A stretch of 64,000 nt of DNA from VAZQ01 sp963744275 (GCA_963744275.1 CAVUSX010000007.1:434001-498000); one strand, 5' to 3'. Shown: positions 26,466-35,588, numbered from the stretch's first letter. The notes: generated by a model from the letters alone, not told the origin. A program made the numbers and translations.

Positions 26466-26599
26466 CCCGGTCCATTGTTCTTTGATTGTATTTTCAAAGA
26501 ACCGGAGTTTGGAGCACGCCCCCGAAGTCGAGCCCGGTCCATTGTTTTCAGATTGTATTTTCAATGGAGCCGCGGCCTGGAGTGCACCCCTGCGGTGAG
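26466..26599. repeat. Two tandem copies of a 67-bp hairpin-containing unit
   Basis: The units 26466-26532 and 26533-26599 share CCGGTCCATTGTT, GATTGTATTTTCAA and a GGAG..CACCCC-type end, offset by exactly 67 bases. Each can fold: GTTCTTTGA/TTCAAAGAAC in the first, CCATTG/CAATGG in the second. The stems have co-varied rather than stayed identical, which points to selection for structure. Confidence 0.6.
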
Positions 26600-26618
26600 A
26601 CACGGAAACAAGGACGGA

Positions 26619-27662
26619 TCACTCCGGCACGCTGCGCAACAGCGCGCTCGCCTCATCGATGATCGGCTTGGGGTTGGCGTAGATGCGCTCGACCCGGGCC
26701 GCGACCTCTTCACCCGGGGTGATCTTGATGATGAGCCCGGCCGCTTCCGCGGCGCGGATGAAGTCCGGGTCCTTCGCCACCTTGGCGAAGGCTTCCCGAT
26801 AGGCCGCGACGATCGGGGCCGGCGTGCCGGGCGGCGCCAGGAAGGGGCGGCCGTATTGCTGCCGCTCGACGAACAGGGCGAGCACGCGGGCGTTGGATTC
26901 GCTGGTGGCGAACTCGGCGGCGAGCGGAACAGCGGGCAGGTCGGCATGCGGGGCCGCGGTCAGCTGCATCAAGATGCGCAGCTTGCGCTCGCGCAGCCAA
27001 TCGGCCTTGTTGGCTTTAAGGCTCGCCCAGTCGTCGCCGAGTATGCCCTGCACCTCGCCGCGTTCCATGGCGAGCGTAATGCCGGCGGTGCCCGGGTAGC
27101 CGCGCACCGTCCTGGTCCGGGTGCCGATCAGTGCGTTGAGCAGCACCGGCCACACCGTCACGTCCGAAGCCGCCCCGCTGCCGCCGACCAACAACTCCTT
27201 GGTGAAGAGGTCGGCGGCGGTCAAGAACGGCGTCGCATGCCACACCGCCACCACCGCCGTGTAATCGTTCAGGCTGACCAGCCAATTGAAGCGGCGCGCA
27301 TCGAAGCGCGCGCTGGCGTTGCCGAGCAGATTGTCGAACGCGGTCGCCATCGGCACGATGCCGATGGCGGTGCCGTCGCGGGGCGCCACGTTGGCGAGCC
27401 AGTTCGCCGCGATCAGCGAGCCGGCGCCCGGCATGTTCTGCGGGATCACGGTCGGATTACCGGGCAGATAGCCGCCGAGGAAACGCCCGGCCAGGCGGCC
27501 GTACAGATCGTAGCCGCCGCCCGGCGGCGTCGCGATCGCCAAGGTGATCCTCTGGCCGCTGAAATCGACCTTCTGGGCGAGCGCCGGCGCGCGGCCGCCG
27601 ATGGTGGCGGCGGCGAGCAACAACACGGCGAGCAGCACGCGGGTGGGGCCGGAGCAAACCAT
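26619..27662 (-). CDS. TctC/Bug-like solute-binding protein
   Basis: About 347 residues from MVCSGPTRVLLAVLLLAAAT, a Sec signal ending near ALAQ. The fold signature is ITLAIATPPGGGYDLYGRLA, IPQNMPGAGSLIAANWL, APRDGTAIGIV, and later MERGEVQGILGDDWASL. It belongs to the tripartite-tricarboxylate receptor superfamily but is divergent from the other two copies in this window (19007 and 37871). No TctA/TctB gene is adjacent. Alternative starts exist 24 and 45 bases upstream without better ribosome sites. It is followed upstream on the same strand by an MFS gene. Confidence 0.82.
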   Translation of the reverse strand: MVCSGPTRVLLAVLLLAAATIGGRAPALAQKVDFSGQRITLAIATPPGGGYDLYGRLAGRFLGGYLPGNPTVIPQNMPGAGSLIAANWLANVAPRDGTAIGIVPMATAFDNLLGNASARFDARRFNWLVSLNDYTAVVAVWHATPFLTAADLFTKELLVGGSGAASDVTVWPVLLNALIGTRTRTVRGYPGTAGITLAMERGEVQGILGDDWASLKANKADWLRERKLRILMQLTAAPHADLPAVPLAAEFATSESNARVLALFVERQQYGRPFLAPPGTPAPIVAAYREAFAKVAKDPDFIRAAEAAGLIIKITPGEEVAARVERIYANPKPIIDEASALLRSVPE

Positions 27663-27766
27663 GGTTCTGCCTGCGCTTGCCGGCATGGCGTTTGCCGGAC
27701 GGCTCACAGGGTAACGTCAAAGGGAGGCGAAGAAAACGTGGACCGCAAGGATCGCGCAAACAGCGC

Positions 27767-29014
27767 TCATGCCCGCGATGTCGCGCGCAGCGCCACGGCG
27801 GCCGCGATCAGGAGCAGACTGGCCGCCAGTCCGAAGGCCGCGCCCGGCAGATGCCAGACGCCCTGCGCCCCGATGAACAGCGCGAAGGCTTGCGTGAACA
27901 AGGCGGGGCCCAGCATGTTGGCGACGCCCATCAGGCTGCTGTTGGCGCCTTGCAGCTGGCCCTGCTCGCTCGCGCTCACGCGCCGGCTCATCAATCCGAG
28001 CGCCGAGGGACTGGCGAAACCCCACAGCGCGAGCAGCGGAATGCCGGACCAAAAAATGAGGCCGGTCGGGGCGAGGCCGAAGACCGTGAAGCCGGCGACC
28101 CCGAAGCCGAGCCCCATGATCAACGTGGTGCGCTCGCCGAAGCGCTGCACCGCGCGGCCGATCAGGCCGCCCTGCACGATCATGGCGCAGAGCCCGACGC
28201 CCGCGAGCGTGAGACCGACCGTGCGCTCGTCCCAGCCGTAGCGATACTGCATGTAGAGCACGCTGATGCTGGGCAGGCTGGCATGCGCCAGATTGCTCAG
28301 GAAGCTGACGGTGGCGAGCGCGGTCAATTGCGGCTGCGAGCGCAGCAGCGTGAGCGCGCCGAACGGATTGGCCCGCCGCCACACCAGGGCCGAGCGCCGC
28401 TCCGCCGGCAGCGATTCCGGCAGCACCAGCAATCCGTAGAGCGCATTGGCGAGGCTCAGCGCGGCCGCGATCCAGAACGGCAGGCGCGGCGAGATGTTGC
28501 CGGCGAGCCCGCCCAGCGCCGGGCCGAACACGAAGCCGGCCCCGAAGGCGACGCCGAGCAGGCCGAAACGCCCGGCGCGTTTCTCGCCCGGCGTCACGTC
28601 GGCGATATACGCATAGGCGGTCGAGATGCTGGCCGCCGTGATGCCGGAGATCACCCGCCCCACGAACAGCCACAGGAGCGAAGGCGCCAGCGCCATCAAT
28701 ATGTAGTCGAAGCCGAGCCCGAAATTCGACATCAGGATCAGCGGCCGGCGGCCGAAGCGGTCCGACAAGGCGCCCTGCACCGGCGAGAACACGAACTGCA
28801 TCAGCGCCCAGGCGGTGCCGAACACGCCGAAGATTTGCGCCGCCCGCGCGGTGTCGCCGCCGAGGAAATCGACCACCAGCCGGGGCAGGACCGGGATGAT
28901 CATGCCGAGCGCCAGCATGTCGAGCAGCACGGTGATGAAGACGAAGACGAAGGCCGGCGCGCGCCGCGCCGGCGCGGTCGGGGCCGGCGCGCTCGCCGGT
29001 GGAATTTCGCTCAT
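27767..29014 (-). CDS. MFS efflux transporter of the TCR/Tet type
   Basis: A 415-residue 12-TM major facilitator protein. TM1 is FVFVFITVLLDMLALGMIIP, with the LGMIIPVLP motif of drug:H+ antiporter-1 proteins; motif A is GALSDRFGRRPLILMS; a VFGPALGG motif-C-like segment is in TM5. The closest characterised relatives are TetA-like tetracycline exporters, so it is likely a multidrug or metabolite exporter. Resistance to a named compound cannot be claimed. It is separated from der by 44 bases on the same strand, but an operon link is functionally unlikely. Confidence 0.87.
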   Translation of the reverse strand: MSEIPPASAPAPTAPARRAPAFVFVFITVLLDMLALGMIIPVLPRLVVDFLGGDTARAAQIFGVFGTAWALMQFVFSPVQGALSDRFGRRPLILMSNFGLGFDYILMALAPSLLWLFVGRVISGITAASISTAYAYIADVTPGEKRAGRFGLLGVAFGAGFVFGPALGGLAGNISPRLPFWIAAALSLANALYGLLVLPESLPAERRSALVWRRANPFGALTLLRSQPQLTALATVSFLSNLAHASLPSISVLYMQYRYGWDERTVGLTLAGVGLCAMIVQGGLIGRAVQRFGERTTLIMGLGFGVAGFTVFGLAPTGLIFWSGIPLLALWGFASPSALGLMSRRVSASEQGQLQGANSSLMGVANMLGPALFTQAFALFIGAQGVWHLPGAAFGLAASLLLIAAAVALRATSRA

Positions 29015-29058
29015 GGGCGAACGCTCATGGGTGGGCGCTCATAGGCGAACGCGCTCCG

Positions 29059-30423
29059 CTACTTCCGTTTCGAGTACGGATTCTTCTTCTCGCGCAAGGT
29101 CAGCCGGATGGGGGTGCCGGGCAGATCGAAGCTCTCGCGCAGATTGTTGACCAGGTAGCGCTGATAGGCGTCCGGCACCGCGTCGGCCCGGCTCAGGAAC
29201 AGCACGAAGCTCGGCGGCCGGCTTTTCGCCTGCGTGATGTAGTCGAGCCGGATGCGGCGGCCCGAGACCGCCGGCGGCGGATGCGCCTCGATGACGGCGG
29301 GAAGCCAGCGGTTGAGCGCGGCGGTCGGCACGCGCCGGTTCCAGACCGCATGGGCGTCGACCACGGCCTGCATCAGCCGGTCGAGCCCGGCGCCGGTGAG
29401 ACCCGAATGGGCGATGACCGGCACGCCTTTCACCTGCGGCAGCCAATGGTCGGTATCGGCGCGCAACTTGGCGACGGCGCTCGGGCCGCTTTCGATCAGG
29501 TCCCATTTGCTCATGCCGATGACCAGCGCCCGGCCCTCGCGCTCGACCAGGGCGGCGATGCGCAGATCCTGCTCCTCGAACGGCGCGGTCGCATCCATCA
29601 GCACGATCACGACCTCGGCGAAGCGTACCGCGTTGAGCGTATCGCTGACCGAGAGCTTCTCCAGCTTCTCGTCGATGCGGGAGCGCCGCCGCATGCCGGC
29701 GGTGTCGTGAAAGCGAAAAAGCCGGCCGTGCCAGCTGACATCGACCGCGATGGAGTTGCGGGTGATGCCGGCCTCGGGTCCGGTCAAGAGCCGCTCCGCG
29801 CCGAACAGCCGGTTGATCAATGTCGACTTGCCGGTATTGGGGCGCCCGATGACAGCAACCCGGATCACCGGCAAGTCACCCTCGCCGCGCGCCTCGTCTT
29901 CTTCCGGCTCGCTCGCCTGCGCGGTCGCTTCGGGCAGCGCCTCGCGCAGCGCGTCATAGAGATCGGAAAGCCCCTCGCCGTGCTCGGCCGAGAGCGGGAT
30001 CGGCTGGCCGAGACCGAGCGAATAGGCTTCATCGACGCCCGCCCGGGCGGCGCGGCCTTCGGTCTTGTTGGCGATGAGGATCGCGGGCCGGCCGGATTTG
30101 CGGACCAGGTTGGCGAAATCCCGATCGATCGGGGTCGGGCCGATCCGCGCATCTATCATAAAGAAGATCGCGTCGGCGGCCGCGATCGCGGCCTCGGTCT
30201 GCGCCATCATGCGGCCGGACAGGCTGTCGGGCGCCGCCTGCTCGAGGCCGGCGGTGTCGATGACCGCGAAGTTCAGATCGCCGAGCCGCGCCCGCCCCTC
30301 GCGGCGATCGCGCGTAACGCCGGGCTGGTCGTCCACCAAAGCAAGGCGCCGCCCGACCAGGCGATTGAACAGGGTCGACTTGCCGACGTTCGGCCGTCCC
30401 ACGATGGCGACCGTGAAGGTCAT
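29059..30423 (-). CDS. der: Ribosome-associated double GTPase Der (EngA)
   Basis: A 454-residue protein with two GTPase domains. The first P-loop is GRPNVGKSTLFNRL (residues 9-22) with DTAGLE and NKTEG; the second is GRPNTGKSTLINRL (about 193) with DTAGMRRRSRID and SKWD. A C-terminal KH-like domain ends in the usual basic tail (REKKNPYSKRK). Der acts in late 50S ribosomal subunit assembly and is normally essential. The length is normal. It is the last gene of the panB-TPR-lipoprotein-der block, an order typical of Hyphomicrobiales. Confidence 0.97.
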   Translation of the reverse strand: MTFTVAIVGRPNVGKSTLFNRLVGRRLALVDDQPGVTRDRREGRARLGDLNFAVIDTAGLEQAAPDSLSGRMMAQTEAAIAAADAIFFMIDARIGPTPIDRDFANLVRKSGRPAILIANKTEGRAARAGVDEAYSLGLGQPIPLSAEHGEGLSDLYDALREALPEATAQASEPEEDEARGEGDLPVIRVAVIGRPNTGKSTLINRLFGAERLLTGPEAGITRNSIAVDVSWHGRLFRFHDTAGMRRRSRIDEKLEKLSVSDTLNAVRFAEVVIVLMDATAPFEEQDLRIAALVEREGRALVIGMSKWDLIESGPSAVAKLRADTDHWLPQVKGVPVIAHSGLTGAGLDRLMQAVVDAHAVWNRRVPTAALNRWLPAVIEAHPPPAVSGRRIRLDYITQAKSRPPSFVLFLSRADAVPDAYQRYLVNNLRESFDLPGTPIRLTLREKKNPYSKRK

Positions 30424-30477
30424 ATCCGCTGCGATGGCGATCGCGCCCCAATGCGGGGGCCAGCCCCCTTGCTCATG

Positions 30478-31020
30478 TCAGCGCGTGACTGTAGCGGGCG
30501 CCGGCGGATCGGGCCAAGCGGTCTGTCCGGCGCCCGGTGCGGCCGACTGCCGGGTCGGCGGCGGGTCCGGCCAGGGCGAGGCTTGTGGCCCCGCCGACTG
30601 GGTCGGCTGCGAGCCCGGCCAAGGCGAGGATTGTGGCGAGGACTGCGGCGAGGATTGCGGCGCGGCGGACCGGCTCGCGGACGAGCTTGATTGATTGGCC
30701 GGCGGCGTCGCCGTCACCTTCGGTTGGGGTTTGGGCTTGGGTTTCGGCTTGGGCTTCTCGGCGGCGGCCTGCACGACCGGGGACGCCTCGGCGGCCGGCG
30801 GGGGCGGCTGATAGCCTTTGACCAAATCCGGCGGCAGGCCCGGCGTAACCCCGGGGGTGCCGTCGGGAAACAGCGGCTTGCGCTCGCCCGGCAGCGGCTT
30901 CTTCTGGCCCGCGAATATGTTGTCCATGATGTCGGTCGGATCGAAGCTGCTGCAGCCCGACAGCAACAGAACGAGCGCGAGCCCCGATGCCACCCTCACC
31001 ATGCGAGCCAAGCGTTTCAT
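30478..31020 (-). CDS. Proline-rich lipoprotein in the position normally taken by BamB
   Basis: About 180 residues from MKRLARMVRV. The lipobox LLLSGC sets a type II signal peptide with the acylated Cys near residue 22. A conserved-looking segment follows (KKPLPGERKPLFPDGTPG, GLPPDLVKGYQPP), then a repetitive Lys/Pro track (EKPKPKPKPKPQPK), SSPQSSP repeats and WPDPPP repeats. No beta-propeller blades are present. In related genomes a BamB-type lipoprotein often sits between the TPR gene and der; here the slot holds this short periplasm-spanning-type lipoprotein. Fourteen bases separate it from the TPR gene stop and 54 from der. Function is unknown. Confidence 0.75.
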   Translation of the reverse strand: MKRLARMVRVASGLALVLLLSGCSSFDPTDIMDNIFAGQKKPLPGERKPLFPDGTPGVTPGLPPDLVKGYQPPPPAAEASPVVQAAAEKPKPKPKPKPQPKVTATPPANQSSSSASRSAAPQSSPQSSPQSSPWPGSQPTQSAGPQASPWPDPPPTRQSAAPGAGQTAWPDPPAPATVTR

Positions 31021-31034
31021 TGCCTCAGCCCTCC

Positions 31035-31688
31035 TCAACTCTTGCCCTCGGAAGCCATCAGGGAGCTCAGCATCTCCATGCGGTTGCGCTCGTCGGGCGG
31101 CGTTCCGGGGTCGGTGTTGATCATCTCGATCCAGCGCTTGGCGGTCGCGGTGTCGCCGGCGTGCCAGGCCGCCAGCGCGAGCAATTCGCGCGCCGTGTGC
31201 CTGAAGGTGTGGTCGGGAGCAGCCAACGGCTCGAGCCGCTGGCGGGCCTCCGCGAAGGAGCCGCTATCGACCAGCAAGGCGCCGGCCCGCAGCCCGGCGA
31301 GCTCGCGCAGCTCCGCGCCCACCGACATGTTGGCCGCGATCTTGTCGTAGGCCGCGACGGCGGCCTTGGGATCGGTCTGCGCCAGCTCGGCGGCGGCCCG
31401 CACCTGCGCCAAGGCGCTGTAGGTCGTGGTCGAATCCTGGGCGATCTTGCTGAAGGCCGCCTCGGCCTCGGCATGCTTGCCCTGCTCGCTGAGCGCGATC
31501 GCGGCCTCGAATGCCGCGCCGGCCTCGCCGGCCTTCTTGTTCTCCCACCAATCGTAACCGCGCCAGCCCGCCACGCCCAGCACGATCAGGACCGCCGCGG
31601 CGATGACCAAAACCTGATAGCGCTCCCACAGCTTCTTGAACTGTTCGCGCCTTACTTCCTCATCGACTTCCTGAAAGATATCGGACAC
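31035..31688 (-). CDS. YfgM-like membrane-anchored TPR protein
   Basis: A 217-residue protein from a GTG start (SDIFQEVDEEVRREQFKKLW). It has a cytoplasmic N-tail, one membrane helix (VLVIAAAVLIVLGVAGW, about 28-44), then a periplasmic tetratricopeptide region (GKHAEAEAAFSKIAQDSTTT, AQVRAAAELAQTDPKAAVAA). This matches the YfgM/DUF2133 family, which associates with the SecYEG-PpiD translocon exit in E. coli. Its position before the lipoprotein and der supports the call. An upstream in-frame extension to 31856 lacks domain content and is not used. Confidence 0.85.
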   Translation of the reverse strand: MSDIFQEVDEEVRREQFKKLWERYQVLVIAAAVLIVLGVAGWRGYDWWENKKAGEAGAAFEAAIALSEQGKHAEAEAAFSKIAQDSTTTYSALAQVRAAAELAQTDPKAAVAAYDKIAANMSVGAELRELAGLRAGALLVDSGSFAEARQRLEPLAAPDHTFRHTARELLALAAWHAGDTATAKRWIEMINTDPGTPPDERNRMEMLSSLMASEGKS

Positions 31689-31940
31689 AGGTCTGGTTCT
31701 CTTGTGGTTCTGGTTCTCGGCCGTGGTTCCCGGCCCGTCGCCGGCCACGTCGTCAAATTCCGTTTGAGGCGACAGGTGCCCACGGTGGGTTACCGCCGGC
31801 CGCCCACTCCCCACCGTCAGGGCCGATACTCTATCGATATGGCGGCGGCAAGGCAAAACCCGCCCGCAAACTGCGTTAAGCCGCTGAAATGCGGGCCCTT
31901 ATCGTCGCAGGGATTGGCTCGGCCCGCCCCGTCGCCAACC

Positions 31941-32795
31941 TCAACCTTTGACGATTATCTTGGGGGCCTTCGGGGCCTTCGGTCGCATCTCGTAGACCTG
32001 CTCGGGGCCCGGAAAGGCGCGGCCGCGCACGTCCTTGGCATAGGCCGCGATCGCGGCTTCGATGCCGGGCCCGAGATCGCCGTAGCGCTTGACGAATTTC
32101 GGAACCCGTGGGGAGAGGCCGAGCATGTCCTCGAGCACCAGAATCTGGCCGTCGCAGGCGACGCTGGCGCCGATCCCGATGGTGGGGATCGCGACCGCCT
32201 CGCTGATGCGGCGCCCGAGCGGCTCCGCCACCGCCTCGATCACCATCGCGAAGGCGCCGGCGTCCGCGACCGCCTTGGCATCGGCCTCGATCGGGGCCCA
32301 GTCGGCCTGGTCGCGGCCCTGCGCCCGGAACGCTCCGATCGTGTTGATCGATTGCGGGGTGAGCCCGACATGCCCCATGACCGGCACCCCGCGCTCGGCC
32401 AGGAAGGCGATGGTCTCGGCCATGCGGCGCCCGCCTTCGAGCTTGATGGCGCCGCAGCCGGTTTCCTTGAGCACGCGCGCGCACGAGGCGAAGGCCTGCT
32501 CCTTGGATTGCTCATAGCTGCCGAACGGCATGTCGACCACCACCAGGGCGCGGCGCGAGCCGCGCATCACCGCATGGCCCTGCAGGATCATCATCTCGAG
32601 CGTGACCGGCACGGTGGTCTCGAGCCCATGCATGACCATGCCGAGCGAATCGCCGACCAGAATCACGTCGCAATAGCGGTCGACCAGACGTGCCGTATGG
32701 GCATGATAGGAGGTGAGGCAAACGATCGGCTCGCCGCCCTTGCGGGCGCGAATATCGGGCGCGGTGATTCGCTTGATGTCCTGCTGCAGCGACAT
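31941..32795 (-). CDS. panB: 3-methyl-2-oxobutanoate hydroxymethyltransferase
   Basis: A 284-residue protein with normal PanB sequence: CLTSYHAHTARLVDRYCDVI, VGDSLGMVMHG (metal-binding Asp), the DMPFGSY motif, KLEGGRRMAETI, GVPVMGHVGLTPQ, and GIGASVACDGQILVLEDMLG. It transfers a hydroxymethyl group from methylenetetrahydrofolate to 2-oxoisovalerate, the first committed step to pantothenate and CoA. No panC lies next to it. It heads the same-strand run to der with a 252-base gap to the TPR gene, so it may have separate control. Confidence 0.96.
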   Translation of the reverse strand: MSLQQDIKRITAPDIRARKGGEPIVCLTSYHAHTARLVDRYCDVILVGDSLGMVMHGLETTVPVTLEMMILQGHAVMRGSRRALVVVDMPFGSYEQSKEQAFASCARVLKETGCGAIKLEGGRRMAETIAFLAERGVPVMGHVGLTPQSINTIGAFRAQGRDQADWAPIEADAKAVADAGAFAMVIEAVAEPLGRRISEAVAIPTIGIGASVACDGQILVLEDMLGLSPRVPKFVKRYGDLGPGIEAAIAAYAKDVRGRAFPGPEQVYEMRPKAPKAPKIIVKG

Positions 32796-33172
32796 TGCTC
32801 AACTCCCGAACGCCCGCCCGAAACACCGGTCTAAGGCCGCCTGTTTAGAGCATTTCGGGCGCAGAAGGTATGCGTTATTCGGCCTGAGGGGCGCGCGCGC
32901 GGCAGGGGAGTTCAAACAGATGAAGCGTGCCGGGCAGGCGACCCGGCCGGCCGATCCCGCACGCCGCAATCGCCCGGATGCCGGTCGGGGGGCGGATCGC
33001 CGGCCGCGGCAAAAGGCCTCCGGCACCGCTTTCGGCGGCCCCGACAGGCTGCTATAATGTAAATTGCTTCGGGTCATCCGGCCGCGGATCCGTTCCGCGC
33101 CCCCGGATGATGCGCTCCTGCGTCCGTCCTGGAAAATTCCGGCTGCGGCCCGATCGCTAGGGAGAAAATTCA
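32796..33172. other. Divergent intergenic region
   Basis: These 377 bases lie between panB (minus) and the cytochrome/propeller gene (plus). The GGGAGAAAA ribosome site of the latter is at the right end. No other feature was recognised. Confidence 0.3.
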
Positions 33173-34822
33173 ATGCGAACAAAGCTTATGCTGAGCATGA
33201 CCGCCGGTCTGGCCGTCATTCTATCTCAAGGCGTATCTCATCACGCTCTGGCGGCCGGAGCGGCCCTGACCGGGCAGGTCTCCTCCGCCGAGGAAGGCAA
33301 TATGGAAGGCGTGGTGGTCAGCGCCAAGAAGGCCGGCTCGACCGTCATGGTCAGCGTGACCACCGACGCGCAAGGCCGCTACACGTTCCCGGAGAACCGC
33401 CTGGAGCCGGGCCAGTATACTCTCGCCATCCGCGCCGTCGGCTATGACATGGCGGCCCCCGCCACCGCGACGGTTCCCGCGGCATCGAGCGCCACCGCCG
33501 ACATCAAGCTCGTCAAGACCAAGAACCTCGCCAGCCAGCTCACCAACGCCGAATGGATGATGAGCATCCCGGGCACCGAGGATCAGAAGGCGCAGCTGCT
33601 CAACTGCACCAGCTGCCACACGCTGGAGCGCATCGTGCGCTCGACCCATAATTCGGACGAATTCACCCAGGTCCTCACCCGCATGGCGGGCTATGGGGCG
33701 GTGAGCCAGCCGATCAAGCCCCAGCCCATGCTGGACAAGGCGCGGGCCGGGACGCCGGAGCAATACCGCAAGATGGCGGATTATCTCGCCACCATCAATC
33801 TGAGCACCACCGACCACTGGGCGTACGACCTCAAGACCCTGCCCCGCCCCACCGGCCGCTCCACCAAGGCGATCGTGACCGAGTACTCGATGCCGCGCTC
33901 GGTGATCGAGCCCCATGACGTGATCGCGCGCGACGGCGTGGTCTGGTACTCCGATTTCGGCAATGAGTTCATCTCCAAGTTCGATCCGAAGACCTTGCAG
34001 CTCACCGAATATCCGGTGAAGAAGTTCAAGCCCGATGCGCCGGAAGGCAACCTCGCGATCGACTTCGACAAGAATGGCACGCTCTGGTTCGACACCATGT
34101 ACCAGGGCTCGCTCGGCAATCTCGACCCGAAGACCGGCGAGATCAAATACTATCCGCTCGATCCGAAGTGGAACGACGTCAAGGTGCAGCTGAACTTCGT
34201 GGGCCTTCACCATGAGGTCGACGGCAAGGTCTGGACCAAGAGCGTCGGCACCCAGGACATCTTCCGGGTCGATCTCGCCACCGGGCAATGGGAGAAATTC
34301 CATCCGACCGACGAGATCGCCGGCGGCTCGCACTACGGCATCTATCAAGTCGCCTCCGACTCGCACAACAACCTCTGGATGGCCGAGTTCACCGAAGGCC
34401 ATCTCGGCAAGATCGACGCCAAGACCCTCAAGGTCACCTGGTACGCCCCGCCGACACCGCATGCGCGCCTGCGCCGGATGGTGATCGACGACAAGGACCA
34501 CATCCTGGTGACCGAGTATCGCGGCAACAAGGTCGCGGAATTCGATCCGGCGACCGAGAAGTTCACCGAATATACGCTGCCGACCCAGTACACCAACCCG
34601 TACCGGGCCGTCTTCGACAAGAACGGTGAGCTGTGGACCGGCGGCATGGCGACCGACCGCGTGGTGCGGCTCGATCCCAAGACCGGCAAGGACGTCGAAT
34701 ATCTGATGCCGAAGGACACCAACATGCGCACGGCGTTCGTGGACAACTCGACCAGCCCGGTCACCTTCTGGGTCGGCAGCAACCACGACCACGCCCTGGT
34801 GAAGGTCGAGCCGCTCGACTGA
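33173..34822 (+). CDS. Exported cytochrome c / Vgb-type beta-propeller protein with carboxypeptidase-regulatory-like domain
   Basis: A 549-residue protein with a signal peptide (LMLSMTAGLAVILSQGVSHH). A CarboxypepD-reg/Cna-B-like domain lies at about 30-115 (GQVSSAEEGNMEGVVVSAKK, GRYTFPENRLEPGQYTLAIR). A short haem domain has C145-TSC-H149. A six-bladed propeller follows with repeated WYSDFGN, LWFDTMYQG, VWTKSVG, LWMAEFTEG, ILVTEYRGN and LWTGGMATD strands, like virginiamycin B lyase. These multi-domain proteins are common in soil alphaproteobacteria and are thought to be periplasmic redox or lyase-like enzymes; the substrate is unknown. A strong terminator follows. A truncated relative lies at 9701-9921. 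Confidence 0.88.
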   Translation: MRTKLMLSMTAGLAVILSQGVSHHALAAGAALTGQVSSAEEGNMEGVVVSAKKAGSTVMVSVTTDAQGRYTFPENRLEPGQYTLAIRAVGYDMAAPATATVPAASSATADIKLVKTKNLASQLTNAEWMMSIPGTEDQKAQLLNCTSCHTLERIVRSTHNSDEFTQVLTRMAGYGAVSQPIKPQPMLDKARAGTPEQYRKMADYLATINLSTTDHWAYDLKTLPRPTGRSTKAIVTEYSMPRSVIEPHDVIARDGVVWYSDFGNEFISKFDPKTLQLTEYPVKKFKPDAPEGNLAIDFDKNGTLWFDTMYQGSLGNLDPKTGEIKYYPLDPKWNDVKVQLNFVGLHHEVDGKVWTKSVGTQDIFRVDLATGQWEKFHPTDEIAGGSHYGIYQVASDSHNNLWMAEFTEGHLGKIDAKTLKVTWYAPPTPHARLRRMVIDDKDHILVTEYRGNKVAEFDPATEKFTEYTLPTQYTNPYRAVFDKNGELWTGGMATDRVVRLDPKTGKDVEYLMPKDTNMRTAFVDNSTSPVTFWVGSNHDHALVKVEPLD

Positions 34823-34831
34823 CGGCGTTTC

Positions 34832-34854
34832 GGAAAGGCGCCGAGCGCCTTTCC
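34832..34854 (+). terminator. 10-bp hairpin just after the propeller gene
   Basis: GGAAAGGCGC (34832-34841) and GCGCCTTTCC (34845-34854) pair perfectly around CGA, ten bases after the stop. There is no T-run; it probably protects the 3' end ahead of the stronger terminator downstream. Confidence 0.5.
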
Positions 34855-34875
34855 CCCAAGCTCTGCGTGAGACAG

Positions 34876-34910
34876 CGGGTTCCGTTTCCAACGAAACGGG
34901 ACCCGTTTTT
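34876..34910 (+). terminator. Intrinsic terminator of the propeller gene
   Basis: A 13-bp stem with one G-T wobble (34876-34888 with 34893-34905, loop CAAC) is followed by T5 (34906-34910), 54 bases after the stop codon. Confidence 0.8.
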
Positions 34911-35003
34911 GCAGCAGCCCTCGAGTCGGATGGGGTTTGTTGGGATCCGACACAACCGCGCGCACGGCTGCGCCGATGCCGCGAGCCCGGATGGGGCAAT
35001 GCC

Positions 35004-35588
35004 ATGGTCATGTATCATGCCGGCAATCGCGAACTGCAGGACCAGTTCGGCTCGCGCGCGCTCGCCGACCGTCTCGCCGACAAGCTCCGGCGCGATCGCT
35101 TCAAGGAAAGCGACAAGGCCTTCATCGAAAGCGTCGGCTTCTTTTTTCTCGCTACCGCCAACCATGAGGGCGAGCCCGACTGCTCCTTCAAGGGCGGTGC
35201 ACCCGGCTTCGTCCAGGTGCCGGCGCCCGATCTATTGGTGTTTCCCGACTACGACGGCAACGGCATGTTCAAGAGCCTCGGCAATATCAGCGTCAACCCC
35301 AGCGTCGGTCTTCTATTCATCGGCCTCGATGAGAAGCCGCAGCGCCTGCGGGTGAACGGACGCGCCACCATCGTGAGGGACGACCCGCTCATGAGCCGAA
35401 CGGCCGGGAGCCAGCTCATGGTCCGGGTCACGCCGACCGATATCTTTCCCAATTGCCCGCGCTATATCCCCGACCTGCCGGGGCGCGCGCCGTCCCCCTA
35501 CGTTCCGTGCGCGGGGGTTCCGCCGAAGGAGCCGGCCTGGAAAGGCTTCGACGATTTCAAGGACGTGGTGCCGCCGCGGCGGGCGTGA
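35004..35588 (+). CDS. Pyridoxamine 5'-phosphate oxidase-like flavin-binding protein
   Basis: A 194-residue cytosolic protein of the PNPOx split-barrel superfamily. FIESVGFFFLATANHEGEPD is the first barrel strands; LLVFPDYDGNGMFKSLGNIS and NPSVGLLFIGLDEKPQRLRV form the FMN-binding core; a C-terminal segment with FPNCPRYIPDL follows. The Cys-rich C-terminal PNCPRYI motif is typical of the stand-alone subgroup that may reduce small quinones or bind F420/FMN; the reaction is unknown. No transcriptional partner is adjacent on this strand. Confidence 0.82.
   Translation: MVMYHAGNRELQDQFGSRALADRLADKLRRDRFKESDKAFIESVGFFFLATANHEGEPDCSFKGGAPGFVQVPAPDLLVFPDYDGNGMFKSLGNISVNPSVGLLFIGLDEKPQRLRVNGRATIVRDDPLMSRTAGSQLMVRVTPTDIFPNCPRYIPDLPGRAPSPYVPCAGVPPKEPAWKGFDDFKDVVPPRRA

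Noticed and set aside
26445..30690. Long plus-strand frames opposite TctC, MFS and der
   Set aside because: Compositionally typical antisense frames without ribosome sites, overlapping three well-conserved minus-strand genes.
33221..35011. Long open frame on the minus strand opposite the cytochrome/propeller gene
   Set aside because: The plus strand has a signal peptide, haem motif and propeller blades. The antisense frame has no recognisable motif and reflects high-GC codon usage.
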